Source: Caulobacter sp.
GTDB taxonomy: Bacteria; Pseudomonadota; Alphaproteobacteria; Caulobacterales; Caulobacteraceae
Direction of reading: 5' to 3'
Assembly: GCA_028291055.1 (NCBI GenBank)
Contig: JAQGIP010000018.1
Coordinates: 1-58,004, forward strand
Length of the DNA: 58,004 bases
Notes under the pieces: model-generated
The model's database searches: none
Seen by the model: the letters and a program-made list of their open reading frames with translations, nothing else
Told to the model about the DNA's origin: nothing
Shown here: positions 47,159 through 55,376 of the stretch, in pieces
How the letters are laid out: each line of letters starts with the position of its first letter
How positions within the stretch are numbered: the first letter of the stretch is position 1
Made by a program: the position numbers and the translations under genes

Positions 47159-47941
47159 TTAGACCACCCGCTCCATCATCATCTTCTTGACCTCGGCGAT
47201 GGCCTTGGCCGGGTTCAGGCCCTTTGGACAGACCTGGGCGCAGTTCATGATGGTGTGGCAGCGATAGAGTTTGAAGGGGTCTTCCAGGTCATCGAGCCGA
47301 TGGCCGGTGGCCTCGTCGCGGCTGTCGATCAGCCAGCGGTAGGCGTGCAGCAGGGCGGCGGGGCCCAGGTATTTGTCGCCGTTCCACCAGTAGCTGGGGC
47401 AGGAGGTCGAGCAGCAGGCGCACAGGATGCACTCATAGAGGCCGTCCAGCTTGGCGCGGTCGGTCTCGCTCTGCAGCCATTCCTTCTGGGGCTCGGGCGT
47501 GTCGGTGTGCAGCCAGGGCTCGATGGAGGCGTACTGGGCGTAGAACAGGGTCAGGTCGGGGACCAGGTCCTTGACCACCGGCATGGAGGGCAGGGGGCTG
47601 ATCTGGACCTCCTTGCCCGGAACCTCTTCCCAGCCGTGGGTGCAGGCGAGCGTGTTGCGGCCGCCGATGTTCATGGCGCAGGAGCCGCAGACGCCCTCGC
47701 GGCACGATCGGCGGAAGGTCAGCGTCGGGTCGATGTCGTTCTTGATGTGGATCAGCACGTCCAGCAGCATCGGGCCGCAGGCGTCGACGTCCACGTCATA
47801 GGTGTCCCAGCGCGGGTTTTCCGTCCCTTCCGGGTCGTACCGGTAGATCTTGAAGGTCTTGACCCGCTTGGCGCCGGCCGGAGCCGGGTGGTGCTTGCCC
47901 TTGCCGACGCGGGAGTTCTTGGGGAGCGAGAGCTGAACCAT
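47159..47941 (-). CDS. sdhB: succinate dehydrogenase iron-sulfur subunit
   Basis: 260 residues. It carries electrons from SdhA to quinone. Three cluster sites: 2Fe-2S ([20 protein letters not shown] then LAC), 4Fe-4S ([17 protein letters not shown]) and 3Fe-4S ([20 protein letters not shown]). Last gene of sdhCDAB, 63 bases after sdhA. Confidence 0.98.
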   Translation of the reverse strand: MVQLSLPKNSRVGKGKHHPAPAGAKRVKTFKIYRYDPEGTENPRWDTYDVDVDACGPMLLDVLIHIKNDIDPTLTFRRSCREGVCGSCAMNIGGRNTLACTHGWEEVPGKEVQISPLPSMPVVKDLVPDLTLFYAQYASIEPWLHTDTPEPQKEWLQSETDRAKLDGLYECILCACCSTSCPSYWWNGDKYLGPAALLHAYRWLIDSRDEATGHRLDDLEDPFKLYRCHTIMNCAQVCPKGLNPAKAIAEVKKMMMERVV

Positions 47942-48004
47942 CAGAGACGGGTCCTGCGGAAGGCTTGAAGGGGTTGGGTGGCGAGCATCTCAGTCATCGC
48001 CGGC

Positions 48005-49792
48005 TCAATAGACCCGCGCTTTGGGCGGGATGTAGGCGATGTCGTTGCTCAGCGTGTAGCTGTGCACCGGGCGGTATTCGAACTTCACCTTGCCGGTCTG
48101 GTCGTCGAGCCAGGCCAGGGTGTGCTTCATCCAGTCCTTGTCGTCGCGGTCGGCGAAGTCCTCGCGGGCGTGGGCGCCGCGGCTTTCGGTTCGGTTCAGG
48201 GCGCCGGCCGCCGTGACGATGGCTTGGCCGATCAGGTTGTCGAACTCCAGGGTTTCCATCAGGTCGGAATTCCAGACCATGCCCCGGTCGCTGACGCCGA
48301 TGTCGGCCTTGGCGGCCCACACCTTTTCCAGCCGCGCGACGCCGGACTTCAGCGTCTCGCCGGTACGGAAGACGGCGGCGTCCTCCTGCATCGCCTGCTG
48401 CATCTCCAACCGCAGGTGCGAGGTGGGGGTGGGGCCGGAAGCGTTGCGGAACCTGTCGAAGCGCGCCAAGTGGCCGTCGGTCAGCGCGTCCTTCATTTCC
48501 GGCAGACGTGCGCCGGGTTTCAGGGTGTCGGCGCAGCGCTGGCCGGCCGCGCGGCCGAACACCACCAGGTCGATCAGGCTGTTGGAGCCCAGGCGGTTGG
48601 CGCCGTGCACGGAGACGCAGGCCGCCTCGCCCACGGCCATCAGGCCGGGCACCACGCTGTCGGGATCGTCGCCCAGGCGGGTGACCACCTCGCAGTTAAA
48701 GTTCGTCTGGATGCCGCCCATATTATAGTGGACCGTCGGCAGGACGGGGATCGGCTCCTTGGTCACGTCGACCCCGGCGAAGATCTTGGCCGTCTCCGAA
48801 ATCCCCGGCAGGCGTTCGTGCAGGATCTTCGGGTCCAGGTGGTCGAGGTGCAGGTGGATGTGGTCCTTCTTCGGCCCCACCCCGCGCCCTTCGCGGATCT
48901 CGATGGTCATGGCGCGGCTGACCATGTCGCGCGGCGCCAGGTCCTTCACGCTGGGGGCATAGCGCTCCATGAAGCGCTCGCCTTCCGAATTGGTCAGATA
49001 GCCGCCCTCGCCCCGGGCGCCCTCGGTGATCAGGCAGCCGGCGCCATAGATGCCGGTGGGGTGGAACTGCACGAACTCCATGTCCTGCAGCGGCAGGCCG
49101 GCGCGCAGCACCATCGCATTCCCATCGCCGGTGCAGGTGTGGGCGGAGGTCGCCGAGAAGTAGGCGCGGCCGTAGCCGCCGGTGGCCAGGATGACCTGTT
49201 GGGCGGAGAAGCGGTGCAGGGTGCCGTCGTCCAGCTTCCAGGCGGTGACGCCGCGGCAGGTCCCCTCGTCCATGATCAGGTCGAGGGCGAAATACTCGAT
49301 GAAGAACTCCACGGCGTAGTTCAGCGACTGGCCGTACATGGTGTGCAGCATCGCATGGCCGGTGCGGTCGGCCGCCGCGCAGGTGCGCTGGATCGGGCCT
49401 TCGCCGTAGTTCTTGGTCATGCCGCCGAAGGCGCGCTGATAGATCTTGCCTTCCGGCGTGCGCGAGAAGGGCACGCCCCAGTGCTCCAGCTCATAGACGG
49501 CGGCCGGCGCATTGCGGGTCAGGTATTCGATGGCGTCCTGGTCGCCCAGCCAGTCCGACCCCTTGACGGTGTCGTACATGTGCCAGCGCCAGTCGTCGGG
49601 GCTCATGTTGCCGAGGCTGGCGGAGATGCCGCCCTGGGCGGCCACGGTGTGGGAGCGGGTCGGGAAGACCTTGGTCACGCAGGCGGTGCGAAGACCGGCC
49701 TGGGCGCAGCCCAGCGCGGCGCGAAGGCCGGAGCCGCCGGCCCCCACCACCACCACATCGAAGCTGTGGTCGACGAATTTATAGGCCGCCAT
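48005..49792 (-). CDS. sdhA: succinate dehydrogenase flavoprotein subunit
   Basis: 595 residues from ATG at 49790-49792. Catalytic subunit of complex II and the TCA cycle. FAD site [20 protein letters not shown], covalent-FAD His in [18 protein letters not shown] (about 47), substrate motif [20 protein letters not shown] and catalytic Arg in the [18 protein letters not shown] region. Five bases separate it from sdhD. Confidence 0.99.
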   Translation of the reverse strand: MAAYKFVDHSFDVVVVGAGGSGLRAALGCAQAGLRTACVTKVFPTRSHTVAAQGGISASLGNMSPDDWRWHMYDTVKGSDWLGDQDAIEYLTRNAPAAVYELEHWGVPFSRTPEGKIYQRAFGGMTKNYGEGPIQRTCAAADRTGHAMLHTMYGQSLNYAVEFFIEYFALDLIMDEGTCRGVTAWKLDDGTLHRFSAQQVILATGGYGRAYFSATSAHTCTGDGNAMVLRAGLPLQDMEFVQFHPTGIYGAGCLITEGARGEGGYLTNSEGERFMERYAPSVKDLAPRDMVSRAMTIEIREGRGVGPKKDHIHLHLDHLDPKILHERLPGISETAKIFAGVDVTKEPIPVLPTVHYNMGGIQTNFNCEVVTRLGDDPDSVVPGLMAVGEAACVSVHGANRLGSNSLIDLVVFGRAAGQRCADTLKPGARLPEMKDALTDGHLARFDRFRNASGPTPTSHLRLEMQQAMQEDAAVFRTGETLKSGVARLEKVWAAKADIGVSDRGMVWNSDLMETLEFDNLIGQAIVTAAGALNRTESRGAHAREDFADRDDKDWMKHTLAWLDDQTGKVKFEYRPVHSYTLSNDIAYIPPKARVY

Positions 49793-49797
49793 CTGTT

Positions 49798-50196
49798 CTA
49801 AATCCCGACCAGCGCGACGCGCAGAATGGAGAAGATCGCCAGCGCGCCGCCCAGCGCGCAGACGAAGACGTTGATCGCCAGCAGGGCCGAGCGGCCCAGC
49901 GGATTGGGGAAGTAGTCCTCGATCACCACCCGCAGGCCCGAGCACATGTGCATGAAGCCCACGGCCAGCAGCAGCACCACCAGCACCGCGTTCAACGGGT
50001 TGTGGATCCAGCGCACGGTGGAGGCGTAGTCGATGCTGGCCAGGCGCAGGGCCGAATAGACGGCCCACAGCACCAGGGGGACGAGGGCGATCGCGCCCAG
50101 CCGCTCGGAGACCCAGTGGCCGGCGCCATGCTTGGCGGCGCCCAGGCCGCGAACCTGCGCGCGCGGCGTGCGGAAGGATCCGGGAGAAAGAGCCAT
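49798..50196 (-). CDS. sdhD: succinate dehydrogenase membrane anchor SdhD
   Basis: 132 residues from ATG at 50194-50196. Three membrane spans (about 33-52, 65-88, 104-127). GSGHW-like start [20 protein letters not shown] and the heme/quinone-side His in [18 protein letters not shown] identify SdhD. The ATG overlaps the sdhC stop by one base (TGATG). Confidence 0.95.
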   Translation of the reverse strand: MALSPGSFRTPRAQVRGLGAAKHGAGHWVSERLGAIALVPLVLWAVYSALRLASIDYASTVRWIHNPLNAVLVVLLLAVGFMHMCSGLRVVIEDYFPNPLGRSALLAINVFVCALGGALAIFSILRVALVGI

Positions 50197-50603
50197 CAGA
50201 GCGCTCCCATCATGAAGGCGATCACCCACACCACCACGGTGGCGGCCACCGAAAAGGCGATGACGGCCGCGCCGGTCAGGTTGGCGGTCTTGATGTCCAG
50301 GCCCGCGCCGGCGTCCCAGACCAGATGCCGGATGCCGTTGGCCAGGTGATAGAAGATGGACAGCGTCAGGCCGAACATGACGACGCGGCCGAGCGGCGAG
50401 CCCAACAGGGTCATGAAGAACAGGTAGTTGGCGGGGCCCGAGGCGAGCGCGATCGCCCATCCGGCCAGGATCAGCGCGCCGCCGTAGAGGGCCACGCCGG
50501 TGGCCCGGTGCAGGATCGAGGTCAGCATGGTCAGGTGCCAGCGCCACACCTGCATGTGCGGCGACAGGGGGCGGGCTCTCAGGCCGGGCGTGGCTTCGGT
50601 CAT
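50196..50603 (-). CDS. sdhC: succinate dehydrogenase cytochrome b556 subunit
   Basis: 135 residues from ATG at 50601-50603. [20 protein letters not shown] and [20 protein letters not shown] are the SdhC signature; the heme-ligand His is in [18 protein letters not shown] (about 88). Three membrane spans. First gene of sdhCDAB, divergent from a LysR-type gene across a 175-base gap that holds its promoter. Confidence 0.96.
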   Translation of the reverse strand: MTEATPGLRARPLSPHMQVWRWHLTMLTSILHRATGVALYGGALILAGWAIALASGPANYLFFMTLLGSPLGRVVMFGLTLSIFYHLANGIRHLVWDAGAGLDIKTANLTGAAVIAFSVAATVVVWVIAFMMGAL

Positions 50604-50778
50604 CTGATGGTCATCGCCCTTGTTGTGAACGGGATCGCCCCCGCTTTTAAGCCGACCCGGAGGGGTGTCAACGCGGCCCGGAGCGGCCTGACGAACCTTC
50701 GCGAATTTCGAAGCTTGAACCTTTTCTTTCCAGCGACAATGCGTGATTGCTTGAGGGTGGCTTCGCGGGAGACGAAGG

Positions 50779-51660
50779 ATGCGCTTTGACCTGACGGACC
50801 TGCGCCTGTTCTGCGACGTCATCGACGCGGGCTCCATCACCCATGGCGCCGAGCGCAGCGCCCTGGCGCTGGCCGCCGCCTCCACCCGCATCCGGGGCAT
50901 GGAGCAGACGCTGGGCGCGCCGCTGCTCACCCGCTCGCGGCGGGGGGTGACGCCGACGCCGGCGGGGTTGATGCTGCTCAAGCACGCCCGCACCATTCTC
51001 GACCAGAGCGCACGGCTGCGCGAAGACCTCGGCGCCTTCGCCGAGGGCGCGGCGGGCGAGGTGCGGCTGCTGGCCAACACCAACGCGCTGACCGAATTCC
51101 TGCCCGAGGCGCTGAGCAAGTTCCTGGCCGATCACCCCCACGTCAGCGTCGATCTGGAGGAGCGGCTGTCCGACGAGATCGTCGGCCTGATCGCCGAGGG
51201 CGTGGGCGACGTGGGCATAGTGGCCGGCACCGTGGATGTGGGCGCCCTGGAGGCCTTCCCCTTTCGGACGGACCGGTTCGTGGTGGTCACCGCCAAGGGC
51301 CATCCGCTGGCGACGCGGGACGCCGTGACCTTCGGCGAGGTGCTGGATTGCGACCTGGTGGGCCTCGACCGCGCGTCGTCCCTGCAACGCTTCCTGGCCG
51401 GCAAGGCGGCGCGCGAGGGGCGGCCTCTGCGGCTGCGGGTCCAGCTGCGCAGCTTCGACGCCGTCTGCCGGCTGGTGGAATGCGGGGTGGGAGTCGGCAT
51501 TGTGCCACGCACCACGGCGCTGCGCTCGGCCAAGACCATGTCGCTGGCGGTGGTGGAATTGACCGACGACTGGGCGTTGCGTGACCTGACGATCGTCGTG
51601 CGCGGGTTCGCGGAACTGCGCCCCTACGCCCGGGACCTGGTCGAAAGCCTGCGCGCCTGA
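50779..51660 (+). CDS. LysR family transcriptional regulator
   Basis: 293 residues from ATG 50779. N-terminal winged HTH (LRLFCDVIDAGSITHGAERS, then LALAAASTRIRGMEQTLGAP, LLTRSRRGVTPTPAG) and a substrate-binding domain (about 90-293) with EVRLLANTNALTEFLPEALS and CGVGVGIVPRTTALR. It is divergent from sdhC, so it may control the sdh operon, but LysR proteins often regulate distant genes. The effector is unknown. Confidence 0.93.
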   Translation: MRFDLTDLRLFCDVIDAGSITHGAERSALALAAASTRIRGMEQTLGAPLLTRSRRGVTPTPAGLMLLKHARTILDQSARLREDLGAFAEGAAGEVRLLANTNALTEFLPEALSKFLADHPHVSVDLEERLSDEIVGLIAEGVGDVGIVAGTVDVGALEAFPFRTDRFVVVTAKGHPLATRDAVTFGEVLDCDLVGLDRASSLQRFLAGKAAREGRPLRLRVQLRSFDAVCRLVECGVGVGIVPRTTALRSAKTMSLAVVELTDDWALRDLTIVVRGFAELRPYARDLVESLRA

Positions 51661-51702
51661 TGCGGCCTTGATACCGCCTGGCGCAAGCGACACTGTCGGG
51701 CG

Positions 51703-52467
51703 ATGAGCCGAGCCGTCCCGCGCCTTGCCCTGCTGATCGTCTGGCTGCTGGCGCTCACGCCGGTGGGCGCGTGGGCGGCAATCCCGGTCGTGCCTGTGCG
51801 GGTCGTCCAGTCCTATCCGCATGACCCGGCCGCCTTCACCGAGGGCCTGTTCTTCCAAGACGGCCTGCTGTTCGAAAGCACGGGTCTGGAGGGCCGGTCC
51901 AGCATCCGCAAGGTCGAGCTCGCCACGGGCCGGGTGCTGAACAGCATCGACCTGCCGGCCGGGGTATTCGGCGAGGGCATCGTCGACTGGAAGGACGAGA
52001 TCGTCAGCGTCACCTGGCACGGCGGCGCGGGCTTCCGCTGGAGCCTGGCCGACTTCGGCCTGCTGGGCCAGTTCGGCTATGAGGGCGAGGGCTGGGCGCT
52101 GACCCAGGACGGGCGCGACCTCATCCTGTCGGACGGCACCCCGGTGCTGCGCTTTCTCGACCCCGCCACCCTGCAGGTGACCCGGCGCCTGACCGTCACC
52201 GCCGACGGCGTCCCGGTCGAGAAGGTCAACGAACTCGAATATGTGAAGGGCGAGATCCTGGCCAACATCTGGCTGACCAACCGCATCGCCCGCATCGACC
52301 CCCAGACCGGCGCGGTGAAGGGCTGGATCGACGTCTCCGCCCTGGCCACCCGCATCGGCGCCACCGACCCCGACGAGGTGCCCAACGGCATCGCCTATGA
52401 TGCGGCCCACGATCGGCTGTTCGTCACCGGCAAGCGCTGGCCGCTGCTGTTCGAGGTCCGCTACTAG
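51703..52467 (+). CDS. glutaminyl-peptide cyclotransferase (beta-propeller type)
   Basis: 254 residues with a signal peptide (about 1-25, ending GAWA-AI). Family PF05096: VVQSYPHDPAAFTEGLFFQD, LFESTGLEGRSSIRKVEL, EGWALTQDGRDLILSDGT and NELEYVKGEILANIWLTNRI mark the five-bladed propeller that converts N-terminal Gln to pyroglutamate in the periplasm. Its stop overlaps the stop of convergent zapE (CTAG at 52464-52467). Confidence 0.93.
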   Translation: MSRAVPRLALLIVWLLALTPVGAWAAIPVVPVRVVQSYPHDPAAFTEGLFFQDGLLFESTGLEGRSSIRKVELATGRVLNSIDLPAGVFGEGIVDWKDEIVSVTWHGGAGFRWSLADFGLLGQFGYEGEGWALTQDGRDLILSDGTPVLRFLDPATLQVTRRLTVTADGVPVEKVNELEYVKGEILANIWLTNRIARIDPQTGAVKGWIDVSALATRIGATDPDEVPNGIAYDAAHDRLFVTGKRWPLLFEVRY

Positions 52468-53579
52468 CGCTCGCGCTCAAGCCAGTCCGCCGAGCGCATC
52501 TCTTCGAGCCGCGAGGCCGTGCGCTCGAACTCGAAGGCGCCGTCGCCCTTGGGATAGAGGTCGGACGGGTCGGCGTCGGCCAAGGCGACCAGCTTGGCGC
52601 CGGCCTCATAGAGGGCGTCGATCAGGGTGACGAACCGCCGGGCGGTGTCGCGGCGGTCGGGCGTCAGCTTCGGGATGTCTTCCAGGAAGACGGTGTGGAA
52701 GCGCGCGGCGATGGCCAGATAGTCCTGGGGCCCCAGCGCCTGGCCGCAGAGGCTGATGAAGCTGGAACGCAGAAGGCCGCCGGCGGCGCGGGGCAGGTGC
52801 AGCTTGCGGCCGAGCACCTCCAGCGTCGCGCCGGTCTCGGGCGCGCCGTCCAGCATGTCCGCCCATAGGGCCTCGAAGGTGCGTTCATTGTCGGGATCGT
52901 TGGGGGCCAGCCACAGGCGCGTGCCGCGCAGGCGGTCCAGGCGGAAGTCCTTGGGCCCTTTGACGGCCACCACGTCCATCTTCTCCTTCAGCATCTCGAT
53001 GAAGGGGACGAAGAGCTGGCGGTTGAGGCCGTCCTTGTAGAGGTCGTCCGGAGGGCGGTTGGAGGTGGCCACCAGGGTGATCCCGAGCGCGAACAGCGCC
53101 TCGAACAGGCGGCCCAGGATCATGGCGTCGGCGATGTCGGTGACCTGCAGTTCGTCGAAGCAGAGCAGGCGCGCCTCGGACGCGATGACGTCGGCCACGG
53201 GCGGTATGGGGTCGTCGCCCTTGTGGTGGTTAAAGGCGGCCTTGCGCGCCTCGGCGTCGCCCTCGCGCCATTGCCGGATCAGGGCGTGGACCTGCGCCAT
53301 GAAAACATGGAAGTGGACGCGGCGCTTCTTAGCCACCGGGGCTGAGTCGAAGAACAGGTCCATCAGCATGGACTTGCCCCGGCCCACCGGCCCCCAGAGG
53401 TAGACGCCCTTCTGGCCCTTGGGTTTGCGCCCGAACAGGGAAAAGCCCGGTTCGCCCGCCGAATCCAGATCGCCCTCCAGCCGGGCCAGGGCGTCCAGCG
53501 CCGCGGCCTGGGCTGCGTCGGGCAGGATGTCGCCGCTGGCAAGGCGCTCGCGGTAGGCGGTGCGGACCGATTGAGGCAT
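52464..53579 (-). CDS. zapE: cell division protein ZapE / AFG1-like ATPase
   Basis: About 371 residues from ATG at 53577-53579 (GTG 53585 in frame). Walker A GVYLWGPVGRGKSMLMDLFF (about 58-77), VHFHVFMAQVHALIRQWR, Walker B LLCFDELQVTDIADAMILGR and sensor VATSNRPPDDLYKDGLNR identify the AFG1/ZapE family. ZapE acts at the division ring in E. coli; the mitochondrial relatives act in protein quality control. Convergent with the glutaminyl cyclase gene. Confidence 0.94.
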   Translation of the reverse strand: MPQSVRTAYRERLASGDILPDAAQAAALDALARLEGDLDSAGEPGFSLFGRKPKGQKGVYLWGPVGRGKSMLMDLFFDSAPVAKKRRVHFHVFMAQVHALIRQWREGDAEARKAAFNHHKGDDPIPPVADVIASEARLLCFDELQVTDIADAMILGRLFEALFALGITLVATSNRPPDDLYKDGLNRQLFVPFIEMLKEKMDVVAVKGPKDFRLDRLRGTRLWLAPNDPDNERTFEALWADMLDGAPETGATLEVLGRKLHLPRAAGGLLRSSFISLCGQALGPQDYLAIAARFHTVFLEDIPKLTPDRRDTARRFVTLIDALYEAGAKLVALADADPSDLYPKGDGAFEFERTASRLEEMRSADWLERER

Positions 53580-53619
53580 CGCCACCCGGTTAGCCCGCGC
53601 CGGGGCCTCGCGTCAAAAC

Positions 53620-54147
53620 CTAGCGCAGGACGCCTTTGAGCTGGCTCACGTCGCCCTCGAACCCGGTCAGCTTCCAGGTCCCGCCCTCGTTGGTGAAGAC
53701 GAACAGGCACTGACCGTTGCGTTTGGCCACCGCGCAGACGCGGCCGTCGGGGCGGTATTTCAGCGCGCCGGCGATCGCCAGGCGGTTGGGGATGGGCGTG
53801 GACGGCGAATAGCCGAGATATTCGGCCGCGACGCGGAAGACGCGGGGCTGGACCAGGGTGTCGCCGGCGAGATCGGCGGCGGGGCCGGCCAGCAGCAGGG
53901 CCGCGACCTTGGTTCCGGTCGATTGTCGAGGGTCGCGCGCCGCCTGGACGATGCGGCTCTCCATCTGGGCCTTCAGAGCCGGGCGGTCCACATAGCGTTC
54001 GAAGGCCTGCCGGTCGTTGTCGCGCACCGAGACCAGGAAGGCGTGAACGTCACCGCCCGCATCCACGCGCGCGACACTGGCGCAGGCCGCCAGCAGGCTG
54101 AGGGTCAGGGCGAAGGCGAGGGTCGGCAGATGGCGAGTACGGGTCAT
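53620..54147 (-). CDS. small lipoprotein, DUF2939-like
   Basis: 175 residues. Lipoprotein signal with lipobox LAAC (Cys about 22). The mature part begins with DVHAFLVSVRDNDRQAFERY and VDRPALKAQMESRI, typical of DUF2939, and ends with FVFTNEGGTWKLTGFEGDVS. Function unknown; probably anchored in the envelope. Same strand as zapE, 40 bases upstream of it. Confidence 0.8.
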   Translation of the reverse strand: MTRTRHLPTLAFALTLSLLAACASVARVDAGGDVHAFLVSVRDNDRQAFERYVDRPALKAQMESRIVQAARDPRQSTGTKVAALLLAGPAADLAGDTLVQPRVFRVAAEYLGYSPSTPIPNRLAIAGALKYRPDGRVCAVAKRNGQCLFVFTNEGGTWKLTGFEGDVSQLKGVLR

Positions 54148-54201
54148 GGCGCGGACTATGGTCGGTGATGACGGCGGATTGGCGGCCTGCCGGATGCAGT
54201 C

Positions 54202-54678
54202 CTAGGCGGGTTTGCCCAGGAACCGCTGTGCGGAGAAGGAGATCGGCAGGCCGATCAGGATCATGTGTTCCAGTATCCCGATGAGGGCGATCTTCGGATC
54301 GGCCATCGACTTGCTGATTCCGAAGGCCGACAGCGGCAGCACGATGGCGTTCATGACCGCATAGACGCAGAGGCCGAAAACCAGACCGCTGACGATGGGG
54401 TGGCGGCGCATCTCCGGGGCGCGCTGGGCGAAGAAGCAGAAGACGGTCGCGAAGATCAGGGCCAGCGCCATGTGGGAGGCCAAGCCGATGGCCATGATCT
54501 CCGGCCCGCCCGCCGCCTTGACCCCCGCCCGGCCCAGCCAGCCCATCGACAGGACCTGGGTGAACTGGGGGAAGGTCATGTGGAAGGTGATCATCGCCGT
54601 GAAGATGTCGATGAAGCCGGCGATCAGGCCGCCGGCCAGGATGGCGAGCAGGAAGTTGGGCTTGGTCTCGGTAGCCAT
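54202..54678 (-). CDS. four-span membrane protein, unknown function
   Basis: 158 residues from ATG at 54676-54678. Four hydrophobic segments (about 9-33, 56-82, 92-115, 128-148). FIDIFTAMITFHMTFPQFTQ in the first loop and GLASHMALALIFATVFCFFA are distinctive but I cannot name the family; it resembles DUF1440/YagU-like proteins only in general form. Downstream of the YcxB-like gene with a 96-base gap. Confidence 0.8.
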   Translation of the reverse strand: MATETKPNFLLAILAGGLIAGFIDIFTAMITFHMTFPQFTQVLSMGWLGRAGVKAAGGPEIMAIGLASHMALALIFATVFCFFAQRAPEMRRHPIVSGLVFGLCVYAVMNAIVLPLSAFGISKSMADPKIALIGILEHMILIGLPISFSAQRFLGKPA

Positions 54679-54774
54679 GTGGAAGTTTCCTGGAAATGCG
54701 GCGCTCAAAGCGACCCATGCGCCAAGTCTAGCGCGCTCGCAGATTTTGACCAGCGGTCGGTAATTGGTCGTCAG

Positions 54775-55275
54775 TCACTCCCAGGCGGCGAACTTAGTGG
54801 CGGCGGCGCTCTTGGCCCGAGCCGTGGGCGTCATGTGGGCCAGGGTGGTGGCGATAAATTCCCGCTCGTGCTGCGGCGAGTCGAATAGCCTACGCGGCAG
54901 GACATAACGCATCCCGCCGTTCTCGATTACCCAGTGGGCGCGCATAAGGCGCAGCCGCAAAAGGCTGGGCCATTTTATCACGAGATCGGCGTGCGGCTGG
55001 ACGATGGCCATACCCTCGTCGCCAATCGAATAAGAGACGGCTAGGCGCTTTGGTTGACCCGACCTGCTCAGGGTAGACCGCCTTCGCCAGATCAGGAGAA
55101 CGGAAACATACACGCACAGCGCGATGATGAAGATCGGCATGAACCAATCTCCGGGGCGATTTGGGCGGTGGACAATGAACTGGAACCACAGGAGGCCGCC
55201 CAGGCCAAAGGCGAGGCTAACCCAGGTGACAATGTTGCGGGGGGAGAAGCGCATAGCCCGCGTGCCCTCGTTCAT
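54775..55275 (-). CDS. YcxB-like membrane protein
   Basis: About 166 residues from ATG at 55273-55275; ATG 55254, with GAGGG upstream, is equally possible. Two N-terminal spans (about 17-36, 45-64) are followed by a soluble domain with YSIGDEGMAIVQPHADLVIK, WPSLLRLRLMRAHWVIENGG and YVLPRRLF, the YcxB-like C-terminal fold. Function unknown. Base composition is a little lower in GC than its neighbours, so recent transfer is possible. Confidence 0.75.
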   Translation of the reverse strand: MNEGTRAMRFSPRNIVTWVSLAFGLGGLLWFQFIVHRPNRPGDWFMPIFIIALCVYVSVLLIWRRRSTLSRSGQPKRLAVSYSIGDEGMAIVQPHADLVIKWPSLLRLRLMRAHWVIENGGMRYVLPRRLFDSPQHEREFIATTLAHMTPTARAKSAAATKFAAWE

Positions 55276-55320
55276 ATCGATATTGCCGCCTACCCGCACG
55301 CGTCATCCCCCAAAAGGCAA

Positions 55321-55346
55321 AGGCGCGGAAGTTGCCCTCCGCGCCT
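55321..55346 (-). terminator. terminator downstream of infB
   Basis: Nine-base stem AGGCGCGGA / TCCGCGCCT with an eight-base loop, followed on the minus strand by TTTGCCTTTT. It is 30 bases after the infB stop. Confidence 0.7.
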
Positions 55347-55376
55347 CGCACATCTCAAAGCGGAAACCCCGCGCGC

